A stretch of DNA of 64,000 nt from Micromonospora rifamycinica (lineage in GTDB: Bacteria > Actinomycetota > Actinomycetes > Mycobacteriales > Micromonosporaceae): contig NZ_LT607752.1 in assembly GCF_900090265.1 (NCBI RefSeq), forward strand, positions 5,028,001 to 5,092,000. The letters are read 5' to 3'. Shown here in pieces: positions 16,169 through 24,962 of this stretch. A program made the translations under genes and the position numbers. Each line of letters opens with the position of its first letter. Position 1 is the stretch's first letter. The notes beneath the pieces were generated by a model that made no database searches, was not told where the DNA came from, and saw only the letters and a list, made by a program, of their open reading frames with translations.

Positions 16169-18010
16169 GTGCGTGACCCCAACGTGACCCGAGTCGCCGC
16201 CGGCCAGCTCTCTCCGGTGCGCCGTGCCGCGGACCTGCGCCGGCTCCGGGCCGAGCGGTTCGACGTGCTGGTCATCGGCGGTGGGGCGACCGGCGCGGGT
16301 GCCGCGCTCGATGCCGCCTCCCGGGGGCTCAAGGTCGCCCTGGTCGAGGCCCGCGACTTCGCCGCCGGCACGTCCAGCCGGTCCAGCAAGCTGATCCACG
16401 GCGGCCTGCGCTACCTGGAGCAGCTGGAGTTCCACCTGGTCCACGAGGCGTTGACCGAGCGGGGGCTGCTCGCCACCCGGCTCGCCCCGCACCTGGTCCG
16501 GCCGGTCCCGTTCCTGATCCCGCTCCCCGCCGGCAAGGGCCTGCGGGACCTGCCGGCCCGGCTGTTCCGGCGCTCCTACTACGGCGCCGGGGTGGCCGCC
16601 TACGACGCGTTCGCCGGGATCTTCGGCACCGGTCGGGGAATGCCGCTGCACCGGCACCTGAGCCGTGAGGGGGCCCGCCGGGTCTTCCCCAGCCTGCGCG
16701 CCGACGCGCTGGCCGGGGCGATCCGCTACTACGACGGCCAGGTCGACGACGCCCGGCTGGTGGTGACCCTGGCCCGTACCGCCGCCAGCATGGGCGCCAC
16801 CGTGGTGAGCAGTGCCCGCGCCGTCGGGCTGGTGCGGCAGGCCCGGGAGGTCACCGGGGTCAGGGTCCGCGACCTGGAGGCCCCCGCCGGCTCCCCGGAC
16901 GCCGAGTTCGAGGTACGCGCCCGTACCGTCATCGCCGCCACCGGCGTGTGGAGCGACGACATGTCCCGGATGCTCAACGACGTCGGGCTGCGCCCCGGCA
17001 TCCGGGTCCGGGCCTCCAAGGGGGTGCATCTGGTGGTGCCCCGCTCGGCGATCACCGGTGAGACCGGGCTGATCGTGCGTACCGCGACGAGTGTGCTGTT
17101 CGTCATCCCCTGGGGCGGGCACTGGATCATCGGGACCACCGACACCGACTGGCAGCTGGACCGTTCCCACCCGGCCGCCTCCGCCCGGGACATCCGGTAC
17201 CTGCTGGACCAGGTCAACACCGTGCTGGACCGTCCGTTGTCCAGCGCCGACATCGAGGGCGTCTACGCGGGGCTGCGCCCGCTGCTGGCCGGCGAGGCCG
17301 ACTCCACCTCCAAGCTCTCCCGGGAGCACGCGGTCTTCGAGCCGATGCTCGGGCTGCTGCTGGTGGCCGGCGGCAAGTACACGACCTACCGGGTGATGGC
17401 CGCCGACGTGGTCGACCGGGCCGCCCACCGGCTCGGCGGCGTACGACCGTCGCGCACCGCCGACCTGCCGCTGCTCGGCGCGGACGGGTACGCCGCCATG
17501 TGGCGGGACCGCGCCGACCTGGCCCGCCGGCACGGGGTGCCGGTGGGTGTGGTCGAGCACCTGCTGGAGCGGTACGGCACGCTCACCCTGGAACTGCTGA
17601 CGCTGATCGCCGCGGATCCGCTGCTCGCCTCGCCGCTGGCCGGCGCACCCGAGTACCTGGCCGCCGAGGTGACCTACGCCGCCCGCTCCGAGGGCGCGCT
17701 GCACCTGGAGGACGTGCTGACCCGGCGTACCCGGATCTCCTTCGAGACGAGCCACCGGGGGCTCGACTCGGCCGGGCACACGGCGGAGCTGATGGGCGCG
17801 GTGCTCGGTTGGGACGCGACCACCCGGGAGCGGGAGGTCGCGCACTACCGCGCCCGGGTCGAGGCGGAGCGGGAGTCCCAGCTCATGCCGGACGACGCGA
17901 CCGCCGACGCGGCCCGGCTGGGTGCCCCCGACGTCCGGGGATTCGCCGCCGACCGGGGGGTGGACGGCGGCGCGGGTGGCCCGATCGAGCTGCCGACGCC
18001 CCTGCGCTGA
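16169..18010 (+). CDS. glpD: Aerobic glycerol-3-phosphate dehydrogenase
   Basis: The protein has 613 residues; the GTG at 16169 is set by a -10 hexamer six bases upstream. The FAD-binding Rossmann motif GGGATGAG lies at residues 38-45. It is followed by the family signatures GTSSRSSKLIHGGLRYLEQ and WGGHWIIGTTDTDW, and a C-terminal DAO_C-like domain. It oxidises glycerol-3-phosphate to dihydroxyacetone phosphate at the membrane and passes electrons to quinone. It is about 50 residues longer than usual because of a low-complexity tail after residue 570. No glpK or glpF is adjacent. Confidence 0.94.
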   Translation: MRDPNVTRVAAGQLSPVRRAADLRRLRAERFDVLVIGGGATGAGAALDAASRGLKVALVEARDFAAGTSSRSSKLIHGGLRYLEQLEFHLVHEALTERGLLATRLAPHLVRPVPFLIPLPAGKGLRDLPARLFRRSYYGAGVAAYDAFAGIFGTGRGMPLHRHLSREGARRVFPSLRADALAGAIRYYDGQVDDARLVVTLARTAASMGATVVSSARAVGLVRQAREVTGVRVRDLEAPAGSPDAEFEVRARTVIAATGVWSDDMSRMLNDVGLRPGIRVRASKGVHLVVPRSAITGETGLIVRTATSVLFVIPWGGHWIIGTTDTDWQLDRSHPAASARDIRYLLDQVNTVLDRPLSSADIEGVYAGLRPLLAGEADSTSKLSREHAVFEPMLGLLLVAGGKYTTYRVMAADVVDRAAHRLGGVRPSRTADLPLLGADGYAAMWRDRADLARRHGVPVGVVEHLLERYGTLTLELLTLIAADPLLASPLAGAPEYLAAEVTYAARSEGALHLEDVLTRRTRISFETSHRGLDSAGHTAELMGAVLGWDATTREREVAHYRARVEAERESQLMPDDATADAARLGAPDVRGFAADRGVDGGAGGPIELPTPLR

Positions 18011-18170
18011 CCGGTCCGGGGTGGTCCCCGCTCACCGGCGGCGGGCCGGTCGGGGGTGCCCCCTTCGTCGCCGCCGGGCCGGTCGGAGGTGCCCCGGCCC
18101 ACCCGTGCCGGGCCGGCCCCCGTGCCGGTGCCGGGCCGGTCGGTGGGTTCCGGACGGCATTGCGGTGGGA

Positions 18171-18176
18171 TAGGTT
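18171..18176 (+). promoter_or_regulatory. Leaderless -10 of the lipoprotein gene
   Basis: TAGGTT, then 7 bases to the GTG at 18184. Confidence 0.6.
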
Positions 18177-18183
18177 CCGGCGC

Positions 18184-18690
18184 GTGGTTCCCCCTCAGTG
18201 GTCACGCGCGTCCGTCGTCCCCGCCCTCGTCGTCCTGACGATCGCCCTGGCCGGCTGCGCGATGGTCGACCGGGACGGCGGCTCCACAGCGGAGGGCGGC
18301 CGGGGGACGCCGTCCCCGGTGGCGACCGCCAACCGGGTCAGCCTGGTGCAGAAGCTCGGTGACGATGGTCCACTGCGGACGCTGACCATCGAACCGGACG
18401 GCCGGTGGGAGTGCGACGACTGCGCCGGAGACGGGGTCACCTCGACCGGTTTCCTGGACGTCGAGCAGGTGCAGCGGCTGCACGGGCTGCTCGCCGACCC
18501 GCGACTGGCCCAGGAGACCGACCAGGCGCGGCGGTACCGGGCGAGCTGCATCGACGCGCTGACGTCCAGCCTGGTCACCTCGACCGGGCTGATCACCTCG
18601 CAGGACTGCCCGGGTGAGGAGCGGCCGGCGGTGGCCGGGGAGATCCTGCTCCTGCTCACCCAGGCCACCCCGGCCGAACCCACCCGCTGA
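18184..18690 (+). CDS. Small lipoprotein
   Basis: The protein has 168 residues; the start is supported by a leaderless -10. A short basic N-terminus and hydrophobic stretch end at a lipobox (IALAGC), so it should be lipid-anchored and exposed outside. The mature domain contains ECDDC near residue 78 and two later cysteines (SCID, SQDC), possibly disulfide-bonded. I do not recognise the family; it has the size of actinobacterial protease-inhibitor-like or surface lipoproteins. Confidence 0.8.
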   Translation: MVPPQWSRASVVPALVVLTIALAGCAMVDRDGGSTAEGGRGTPSPVATANRVSLVQKLGDDGPLRTLTIEPDGRWECDDCAGDGVTSTGFLDVEQVQRLHGLLADPRLAQETDQARRYRASCIDALTSSLVTSTGLITSQDCPGEERPAVAGEILLLLTQATPAEPTR

Positions 18691-18769
18691 GCCGCCCCGC
18701 GTCCGCCGGTCCGCGCCGTCACCCCGCGTCCGCCGTCCGGCCCGCGCGGCGGTGGGCCGGCGGGCGGGG

Positions 18770-20170
18770 TCAGAGCACCTTGCCCGGGTTGAGCAGGCCG
18801 GTCGGGTCGAGCGCCGCCTTGATCGCCTGATGCACCCGCATGCCGACCGGGCCGACCTCCCGGGCCAGCCAGTCCCGCTTGAGCAGCCCGACGCCGTGTT
18901 CGCCGGTGCAGGTGCCGCCCAGCTCCAGGCCGAGCCGGATGATCTCGTCGAAGGCCCGCCGGCCCCGCGCCAGGCTCGCCGGGTCGGCCCGGTCCACCAC
19001 GATGTTCGGGTGCAGGTTGCCGTCCCCGGCGTGGCCGACCACACCGATCGGCACCGCGCACTCGGCGGCGATCCGGTCCACCCCGTCCAGCAGCGTGGCG
19101 AGCGCGCCCCGGGGCACCGCCACGTCGTCGATGATCAGGCCACCGTTGCCGTCCGGGTAGGTGTCGGCGGCGAACCTCTCCATCGCCGGGTGGGCCAGCC
19201 GACGGGCCTGGAGCAGCGCCGCCGCCTCCACCGCGTCGGTGGCCGTGTAGACCTCCCCGGCACCGGCCGCCGTGCAGACCTCGGCGATCCGGGCCAGGTC
19301 GGCCGCCGCCCGGGGGCCGGTGTCGACGGCGGCGAGCAGCAGCGCACGGGCATCGGTCCGCAACCCCATCGGCCGGTACGTCTCGATCGCCCGCAGGTGC
19401 GTCCGGTCGAGCAGCTCCAGCAGGCTCGGGGTGAGCCCCCGGGCGGCGATCCCGGCCACCGCCGTCCCCGCCCCGGCGGTCGAGTCGAAGACCGCCACCA
19501 TGGTCAGCGACTCCTCGGGCGTCGGCCGGAGCGCCACGGTGACCTCGGTGATCACGCCGAGGGTGCCCTCCGCGCCGACGAAGAGCCGGGTGAGGTCGTA
19601 CCCGGCGACCCCCTTGGCGGTACGCCGACCGGTGCGCAGCACCTCGCCGGAGGCGAGCACCACCTCCAGCCCCAGCACGTACTCGGCGGTCACCCCGTAC
19701 TTGACGCAGCACATGCCGCCGGCGTTGGTGGAGACGTTGCCGCCGATGGTGGAGGACTCCCAGGAGCCCGGGTCCGGCGGGTAGTACAGCCCGTGCCCGC
19801 GGACCGCCCCGGCCAGCGTGGCGTTCACCACGCCCGGCTGCACCACGGCGATCCGGGCCACCGGGTCGATCTCCCGGATCGTGGTCATCGCGACGGTGCT
19901 CAGCACGACCGCGCCGTCCACCGCGTTCGCCGCGCCGGCCAGGCCGGTCCGCGCCCCCTGCGGCACCACCGGTACGCCGTGCCGGGCCGCCGCCCGCACC
20001 ACCGCCGCCACCTGTGCGGTGTCCCGGGGACGGACGACCACCAGCGGGGTGCCGGCGGCGCAGAGGTCCGCCTCGTCGCGGCGGTGCAGCCGGAGCAGGT
20101 CCGGGTCGGTGAGGACGGCCTCGTCGCCGAGGGCCGCCCGTAGGTCGTCGAGGAGGGGGGAGCCAACCAT
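18770..20170 (-). CDS. FAD-linked oxidase, GlcD / D-lactate dehydrogenase type
   Basis: The protein has 466 residues, with a leaderless -10 seven bases upstream. The N-terminal FAD-binding type 4 domain carries VPQGARTGLAGAANA and PDPGSWESSTIGGNVSTNAGG. The C-terminal FAD-oxidase domain has GHAGDGNLHPN and ends CTGEHGVGLLKRDW...LDPTGLLNPGKVL. Family knowledge: such flavoenzymes oxidise D-2-hydroxy acids such as glycolate or D-lactate. No GlcE/GlcF partner is adjacent, so a single-subunit enzyme is likely. Substrate not determined. Confidence 0.92.
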   Translation of the reverse strand: MVGSPLLDDLRAALGDEAVLTDPDLLRLHRRDEADLCAAGTPLVVVRPRDTAQVAAVVRAAARHGVPVVPQGARTGLAGAANAVDGAVVLSTVAMTTIREIDPVARIAVVQPGVVNATLAGAVRGHGLYYPPDPGSWESSTIGGNVSTNAGGMCCVKYGVTAEYVLGLEVVLASGEVLRTGRRTAKGVAGYDLTRLFVGAEGTLGVITEVTVALRPTPEESLTMVAVFDSTAGAGTAVAGIAARGLTPSLLELLDRTHLRAIETYRPMGLRTDARALLLAAVDTGPRAAADLARIAEVCTAAGAGEVYTATDAVEAAALLQARRLAHPAMERFAADTYPDGNGGLIIDDVAVPRGALATLLDGVDRIAAECAVPIGVVGHAGDGNLHPNIVVDRADPASLARGRRAFDEIIRLGLELGGTCTGEHGVGLLKRDWLAREVGPVGMRVHQAIKAALDPTGLLNPGKVL

Positions 20171-20177
20171 GCGGCCG

Positions 20178-20183
20178 AGGCTA
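20178..20183 (-). promoter_or_regulatory. Leaderless -10 of the FAD oxidase gene
   Basis: TAGCCT on the minus strand, 7 bases before the ATG. It is 9 bp from the divergent -10 at 20193. Confidence 0.6.
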
Positions 20184-20192
20184 ACCGGCGGC

Positions 20193-20198
20193 TAGATT
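20193..20198 (+). promoter_or_regulatory. Leaderless -10 of the DUF4031 gene
   Basis: TAGATT, then 7 bases to the ATG at 20206. Confidence 0.6.
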
Positions 20199-20205
20199 GG
20201 CCGCC

Positions 20206-20490
20206 ATGCTCTACCTGGACCGGCCCGCCTGGCCGTGGCGCGGTCGGCTCTGGTCGCACCTGATCAGCGATGTCTCCCCGGCCGAGCTGCACGCCTTCGC
20301 CGAGATGCTCGGGGCGCCCCGGCGGGGTTTCGACCGGGACCACTACGACATCCCCGCCGACCGGTTCGCGGTGGCGGTGTGGCTCGGCGCCCGGGTGGTG
20401 CCCAGCCGGGAGATCGTCCGCCTGCTGTACGCCGCCGGCCTGCGCCGCCCGAAACACCTCGCCGGCTCCGGGGACCTCATCCGCCCCTGA
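20206..20490 (+). CDS. DUF4031 domain protein
   Basis: The protein has 94 residues, from an ATG placed by its leaderless -10. The sequence (LYLDRPAWPWRGRLWSHLISD, then RRGFDRDHYDIP) fits the small DUF4031 family, which has conserved His/Asp pairs but no known role. Its last 14 bases overlap the 3' end of the converging HD-domain gene. It shares a very short divergent promoter region with the FAD oxidase. Confidence 0.85.
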   Translation: MLYLDRPAWPWRGRLWSHLISDVSPAELHAFAEMLGAPRRGFDRDHYDIPADRFAVAVWLGARVVPSREIVRLLYAAGLRRPKHLAGSGDLIRP

Positions 20491-21181
20491 CGCCGGCCCG
20501 GGACGCGGGGCGGGCGGTCGGCGGGCAGCCTCGCCCTCGGCGCAGGGTCGCCAGCTCGCGGCGCAGGTTCGCGCGGGCGGGCGCCTCCCACCGGTCGGCC
20601 AACGGGGGCAGCCGGAAGAGGGCGGGCAACGCGAGCAGCCCGTCGAGGACCTTCGCCCGGCCGGCGCGGAAGTCCGGCTCGGGCACGTGGGAGTACTCGG
20701 CGCGGATCGCGGCGGTGTACCCGTCGTAGATCTCGGGGGGTGTGGCCAGGATCGCCAGGTCGGCGTCGCAGAGCAGGGCACCGTCGCGGTCCCCGGGGGT
20801 GACCGCGTGCCCCGCGGTGAGCAGCACCAGCCGACGGACCTCGGCCACCGTGGCGGCCGGCACCCCGAGGCCGGTGAGCAGGACGCCGGCCAGCTCGGCG
20901 CTGGCCCGTTCGTTGGCGTCCCCGGCGGCGCGCGGGTCGTACACGGCATCGTGCGTCCAGGCGGCGAGCGCGACCCGTTCCGGCCGGTCGGCGAGGTCGG
21001 CGTGCCGGTCCACCAGATCCAGCACCGCCCGCAGGTGGTGGGTGGTGTGGTAACGCCGGTGCGGCTCTGCCCAGCGGGCCAGCAGCGCGGCACCGGCGGC
21101 GGCCAGCGGCCGGTCGTCGGCGGCCCCGGCGGCCCCGGCGGCCCGTGCCGCCACCCGCCAACGGTCGATCAGCTCGGTCAC
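20477..21181 (-). CDS. HD-domain metal-dependent phosphohydrolase-like protein
   Basis: The protein has 234 residues from a GTG, 7 bases after CAGAAT at 21189-21194. The metal-binding signature is present: RRYHTTHHL near residue 45, AAWTHDAVYD near 75 and a later LLCDADLAIL. This matches small predicted HD phosphohydrolases. The substrate is unknown. The start region faces the FUSC gene divergently. Confidence 0.85.
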   Translation of the reverse strand: MTELIDRWRVAARAAGAAGAADDRPLAAAGAALLARWAEPHRRYHTTHHLRAVLDLVDRHADLADRPERVALAAWTHDAVYDPRAAGDANERASAELAGVLLTGLGVPAATVAEVRRLVLLTAGHAVTPGDRDGALLCDADLAILATPPEIYDGYTAAIRAEYSHVPEPDFRAGRAKVLDGLLALPALFRLPPLADRWEAPARANLRRELATLRRGRGCPPTARPASRAGVRGG

Positions 21182-21240
21182 CGGGACGATTCTGCCGCAC
21201 CCGGGCGGGATGAACTGGCCCGGCGCGGGTAGTCCCCGCC

Positions 21241-22506
21241 ATGGCCGTGGCCCGGGACCGACGACCGTCGCTGCGGCGTCGCGTCGGGCTGGGCGACGAC
21301 CGGGACGACGTCGACTCCGCGCGGATCGCCGAGGCGATGGACTATCTGCGTCACCGGGGCCGGGCGACCCTGCACGACCGGTTGCACCAGGTCCGGATGG
21401 CGCTGGGCCTGGCCGTGCAGGCGGGGCTCGCCGCCGCCCTGGCCTGGATCGTGTCGCACCACCTGCTGGGCAATCCGCAGCCGGTCTTCGCGCCGATCTC
21501 GGCGGTGGGCACCCTGGCCGCCTCGGTGGGCCAGCGGCTGCGGCGGACCGTGGAGCTGATCGTCGGGGTGGCGGTCGGGGTGTTCCTCGGCGACGTCCTG
21601 ATCTACTTCCTGGGCACCGGTGGTTGGCAACTCGGGCTGGTGGTGACCGCGGCCATCCTGCTCACCACCTTCTTCGGGGCGAGCGTGGCGGTGGTGATCC
21701 AGGCCGCCGCCACCGCCGTGCTGATCGTCACCCTGAGCCCGTCCACCGACGATCTGGAGCTGCCCCGGTTCGTCGACGCGTTCGTCGGCGGCGGCATCGC
21801 CCTGCTGGTCACGGCGATCCTGTTGCCGCTGAACCCGCTCCGGGTGATCAACCGGGCGGCCCGGCCCGCGTTGGACCTGCTCGCCGGCCAGCTCGACGCC
21901 TGCGCCCAGGCGCTGCGCGAGCGGGACCGGGCCGCCGCCCAGCGGGCGTTGGACCGGCTCCGGGAGAACAAGGAGGAACTGGCCACCCTGGCCGAGGCGA
22001 TCGAGGGGGCGAAGGAGACCAGCACGCTCTCCCCGGCCCGGTGGCACCGGCGCAGCGAACTGACCCACTACGCCGAGGCGGCCGAGCCGATCGACCGGGC
22101 GATGCGCAACAGCGGCACCCTGATCCGGCGGTCGGTCACCATGATCGAGGACGGGGAGGCGGTGCCGGAGCCGATGCCGGACGCGGTGGCCCACCTGGCC
22201 GAGGCGGTTCGTCTGCTGCGGCACGAGTTCGCCGCCGGGGAGGAGCCGGAGCAGGCCCGGGAACGGTCCCTGCGCGCGGTCAGCGAGGCGGGTCGGGCGT
22301 ACGACCAGGGGGTCGGGTTCTCCGGCAGCGTGGTGGTCGCACAGGTGCGGACCACCGCAAGCGACCTGCTGGTGGCGTCCGGCATCGACCAGGAGGAGGC
22401 CAACCGGCTGATCCGGCAGGCCTTCGGCGGCCAGGGTGCGCCGGACCGGGGACCGGCCGCGCCGGACTCCGCTGCGAAGACCCCGAGCGCCCCGCCGCTC
22501 GGCTGA
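21241..22506 (+). CDS. FUSC / aromatic acid exporter family membrane protein
   Basis: The protein has 421 residues from the ATG at 21241. The N-terminal half holds about six membrane segments, with the FUSC signature PVFAPISAVGTLAASVGQRLRRTVELIVGVAVGV. The C-terminal half is helical and soluble, with coiled-coil-like stretches (RENKEELATLAEAIEGAKE). Family knowledge: FUSC proteins are linked to efflux of aromatic acids or fusaric acid. No partner is encoded nearby. Confidence 0.88.
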   Translation: MAVARDRRPSLRRRVGLGDDRDDVDSARIAEAMDYLRHRGRATLHDRLHQVRMALGLAVQAGLAAALAWIVSHHLLGNPQPVFAPISAVGTLAASVGQRLRRTVELIVGVAVGVFLGDVLIYFLGTGGWQLGLVVTAAILLTTFFGASVAVVIQAAATAVLIVTLSPSTDDLELPRFVDAFVGGGIALLVTAILLPLNPLRVINRAARPALDLLAGQLDACAQALRERDRAAAQRALDRLRENKEELATLAEAIEGAKETSTLSPARWHRRSELTHYAEAAEPIDRAMRNSGTLIRRSVTMIEDGEAVPEPMPDAVAHLAEAVRLLRHEFAAGEEPEQARERSLRAVSEAGRAYDQGVGFSGSVVVAQVRTTASDLLVASGIDQEEANRLIRQAFGGQGAPDRGPAAPDSAAKTPSAPPLG

Positions 22507-22607
22507 CGCTCCGCTGGCCCGGTGCGGTCCGGCCTGTTCCGGTCGGGTCGCCGACCGGCGGGGAGCCCTGCAGGTGGGAGAGCCCGGCCGAACGGGCCGG
22601 CGATGAC

Positions 22608-22613
22608 TACGCT
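22608..22613 (+). promoter_or_regulatory. Leaderless -10 of the PrsW gene
   Basis: TACGCT, then 7 bases to the ATG at 22621. This argues against the earlier in-frame ATG at 22603. Confidence 0.6.
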
Positions 22614-22620
22614 GATCCGC

Positions 22621-24048
22621 ATGGCCGACACCCCGCCGCCCGCGCCCGCCGTACCCTCGCCGGAGGCCGCCGCGCCCGGGATGCCGCTGCGCCGCGTCGG
22701 CTGGCGGCGGGTCCTGGCGCTGGCCGGGGTGGTGCTGCTGATCGCGGCCTGCGCGGTCTACATGCTCTACACGCTCGGCTCCAACCTGGGCCTGGACGCG
22801 CTGCTGGTCGGGGTGACCGCGGCGATCCTGCCGGTGCCGGTCCTGGTGGCCTGCTTCCTCTGGCTCGACCGGTACGAGCCGGAGCCGCTGAAATACCTGA
22901 TCTTCTGTTTCGCCTGGGGCGCGTTCGTCTCGACCGCCGCCTCGCTGACCGTCAACAACAGCTTCGCCGCCCTGTTCAAGGAGTGGGGGGTGTCGTCGTC
23001 GCTGACCGGGGTGCTGGTGGCCCCGTTCATCGAGGAGCTGACCAAGGCGCTCGGCCCGATCCTGCTGCTGATCTTCCGTCGCCGGGAGTGGTCCGGGATC
23101 ACCGACGGCCTGGTCTACTGCGGGCTCTCCGCGGTCGGGTTCGCCATGGTGGAGAACATCCTCTACCTGGGCGGTCTCGGGTACGCCTCGGGTGTCGACC
23201 AGTGGGGGCCGGCGACCGGCGTCCGCAACGTGATCGTCATCTTCATCTCGCGGATCCTGTTCTTCGGCTTCGCCCACCCGCTGTTCACCTCGATGACCGG
23301 GGTGGGGCTGGGCATCGCCGCGCGGACCGCCGACCGGCGGGTCCGGGTGTTCGCCCCGATCGCCGGCCTGCTGCTGGCGATGATGCTGCACGGCACCTGG
23401 AACCTGATCCCGACGCTGGTGCAGGCCACCGGCCAGGCGGTGATCTTCTTCTACGGCATGGTCGCGGTGATGGTGCCGATCTTCTTCGGCATGGTCGGCT
23501 TCGCGGTCTGGCTGCGGGCCTGGGAGGGGCGGCTCACCGAGCGGACCCTGCCCGACTACGTGCGGGCGGGCTGGTTGAGCCCGCCCGAGGTGGCCGCCCT
23601 GGGCAGCCTGGGCCGTCGGCACGCCGCCCGGACCTGGGCGCGGCGGGTCGGTGGGGAAGCCGGGTTACGGGCGATGCGCGGTTACCAGTTCGCCGCGACC
23701 CGGTTGGCGTTGCTGCGCGACGGGATGCGGCGTGGCCTGGACCGTAAGCCCGCCGAGCGGGACCGCACGCTGCGGGAGGAGCGGCAGTTGCTGGAGACGA
23801 TCGCGGCCTACCGGTCGTTCTTCGTCGGCCGGGATCCGCAGACGCCGGTGGGGGTCTGGGACGGGCAGCGCTACCACCTGCGGTTCCCGGACGGCACGCA
23901 GCGTGTGGTCGAGGCCCCGGACTCCCCGGTGGTGCCGATCCCGGTGGTGCTGGCCCCACCGCCTCCGCCGGCCCCGGCCGGCTACGGCCCGCCCGGGTGG
24001 TACGGCCACCGTCCCGCCGCCCCGTGGTCGCCCGGCCCGCATTACTGA
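22621..24048 (+). CDS. PrsW family intramembrane metalloprotease
   Basis: The protein has 475 residues. About eight membrane segments carry the PrsW motifs: EELTK in APFIEELTKALGP, GFAMVENILYL, FAHPLFTSM and LHGTWN. Glu and His residues there are the expected metal and active-site residues. PrsW proteins cut membrane-bound anti-sigma factors or are relatives of the CAAX/CPBP family. A charged C-terminal region and Pro-rich tail are probably cytoplasmic. The stop codon lies in the first unit of a 35-bp tandem repeat. Confidence 0.9.
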   Translation: MADTPPPAPAVPSPEAAAPGMPLRRVGWRRVLALAGVVLLIAACAVYMLYTLGSNLGLDALLVGVTAAILPVPVLVACFLWLDRYEPEPLKYLIFCFAWGAFVSTAASLTVNNSFAALFKEWGVSSSLTGVLVAPFIEELTKALGPILLLIFRRREWSGITDGLVYCGLSAVGFAMVENILYLGGLGYASGVDQWGPATGVRNVIVIFISRILFFGFAHPLFTSMTGVGLGIAARTADRRVRVFAPIAGLLLAMMLHGTWNLIPTLVQATGQAVIFFYGMVAVMVPIFFGMVGFAVWLRAWEGRLTERTLPDYVRAGWLSPPEVAALGSLGRRHAARTWARRVGGEAGLRAMRGYQFAATRLALLRDGMRRGLDRKPAERDRTLREERQLLETIAAYRSFFVGRDPQTPVGVWDGQRYHLRFPDGTQRVVEAPDSPVVPIPVVLAPPPPPAPAGYGPPGWYGHRPAAPWSPGPHY

Positions 24049-24107
24049 CCGCCGCCTCGTGGTCGCCCGGCCCGCATTACTGACCGCCGCCTCGTGGTCG
24101 CCCGGCC
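24023..24107. repeat. 35-bp tandem repeat, 2.4 copies
   Basis: Units start at 24023, 24058 and 24093 (partial). The first copy holds the PrsW stop codon, so this is a recent duplication of the gene end and following bases. Confidence 0.8.
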
Positions 24108-24173
24108 GGCACCGACCGGCGGGCGGCGCGGCGTACCCGGTGGTGGTGCGCGCCGCCCGGGTGCCCGCCGGGG

Positions 24174-24341
24174 TCAGCTCATCAGGCTGGTGAGGAAGTC
24201 GCCGAGGCCCTGGGCCATCGCCATCAGGGCGGCCCCGATCCCCTTGAACAGCTGCGCCGCCCCGTCCGGGCGGAACGCCATGAAGTAGATCAGGAAGGCG
24301 ACGCTGCCCCAGAGCAGCACCTTCTTCACGAGAATCGGCAT
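24174..24341 (-). CDS. Small membrane protein, 55 aa
   Basis: A short frame with ATG at 24341 and a GGGAGGG site 3 to 4 bases upstream. The sequence runs MPILVKKVLLWGSVAFLIYF, then a short polar FRPDG turn, then an amphipathic helix rich in Gly, Ala and Met ending FLTSLMS. One membrane segment near residues 8-21 is likely. Codon use resembles neighbouring genes. Function unknown. Confidence 0.65.
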   Translation of the reverse strand: MPILVKKVLLWGSVAFLIYFMAFRPDGAAQLFKGIGAALMAMAQGLGDFLTSLMS

Positions 24342-24453
24342 CGTCCCTCCCCAGGGCGTCCGGACGCCCCTGGCTTCCCGCCGGGAAGCAGGGCAAACCG
24401 GAAAGCCGGGGACGGGGACGGGCCGCCGGCCGGACGCGGTGGAGCCCGGCGTC

Positions 24454-24801
24454 CTACAGGTAGAGGCCGGTGTTACCGGTGGGCTCGTGCTCCACCCGCT
24501 CGGCGGCGACGGCGTGCACGTCCCGCTCGCGCAGCAGGACGTACCCCCGGCCGTGCAGTTCGACCTCGGAGCGGTCGTCGGGGTCGAAGAGCACCCGGTC
24601 GCCGGCCACGACGGCGCGGACGTGCGGTCCCACCCCCACGGCGGTGGCCCAGGCCAGCCGTTTGCCGACGGCGGCGGTGGCGGGGATGACGATGCCTGCG
24701 GTGGAGCGGCGTTCGCCCTCGCTGCCGTCCACCTTCACCAGCACCCGGTCGTGCAGCAGGCGGATCGGCAGGCCGGTGTCGAGGTTCGGGTCGACGGTCA
24801 C
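24454..24801 (-). CDS. GroES-like (Cpn10 fold) protein, divergent
   Basis: The protein has 115 residues from a GTG six bases after a leaderless -10. The core follows Cpn10: IRLLHDRVLVKVDG, a loop and hydrophobic tripeptide comparable to the mobile loop (RSTAGIVIP), and VVAGDRVLFDPDDRSEVELHGRGYVLLRERDVHAV. It is longer than normal GroES at both ends and the loop is altered. The true groES is expected elsewhere, so this is probably a paralogue. Whether it binds a GroEL ring is unknown. Confidence 0.8.
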   Translation of the reverse strand: MTVDPNLDTGLPIRLLHDRVLVKVDGSEGERRSTAGIVIPATAAVGKRLAWATAVGVGPHVRAVVAGDRVLFDPDDRSEVELHGRGYVLLRERDVHAVAAERVEHEPTGNTGLYL

Positions 24802-24807
24802 GCCACG

Positions 24808-24813
24808 ACGCTA
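24808..24813 (-). promoter_or_regulatory. Leaderless -10 of the GroES-like gene
   Basis: TAGCGT, then 6 bases to the GTG at 24801. Confidence 0.6.
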
Positions 24814-24962
24814 CCGTGTGGCCCGGGGGCGGCTACCCGGTGGTTGAGCCGATGCGGCTCGGGGCAATGTGTGGCGGAACTGCCCTACGGTGGCGGGCAC
24901 ATGGACGTACCCTGTCCGGACCGTCGTCGTGGGCGGCCCGGTGTCGTTTTCAGGAGGTGCGC

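Noticed and set aside
21178..23747. Two very long open frames overlapping FUSC and PrsW on both strands
   Set aside because: Both are composition-driven shadows; the FUSC and PrsW readings have membrane segments and family motifs.
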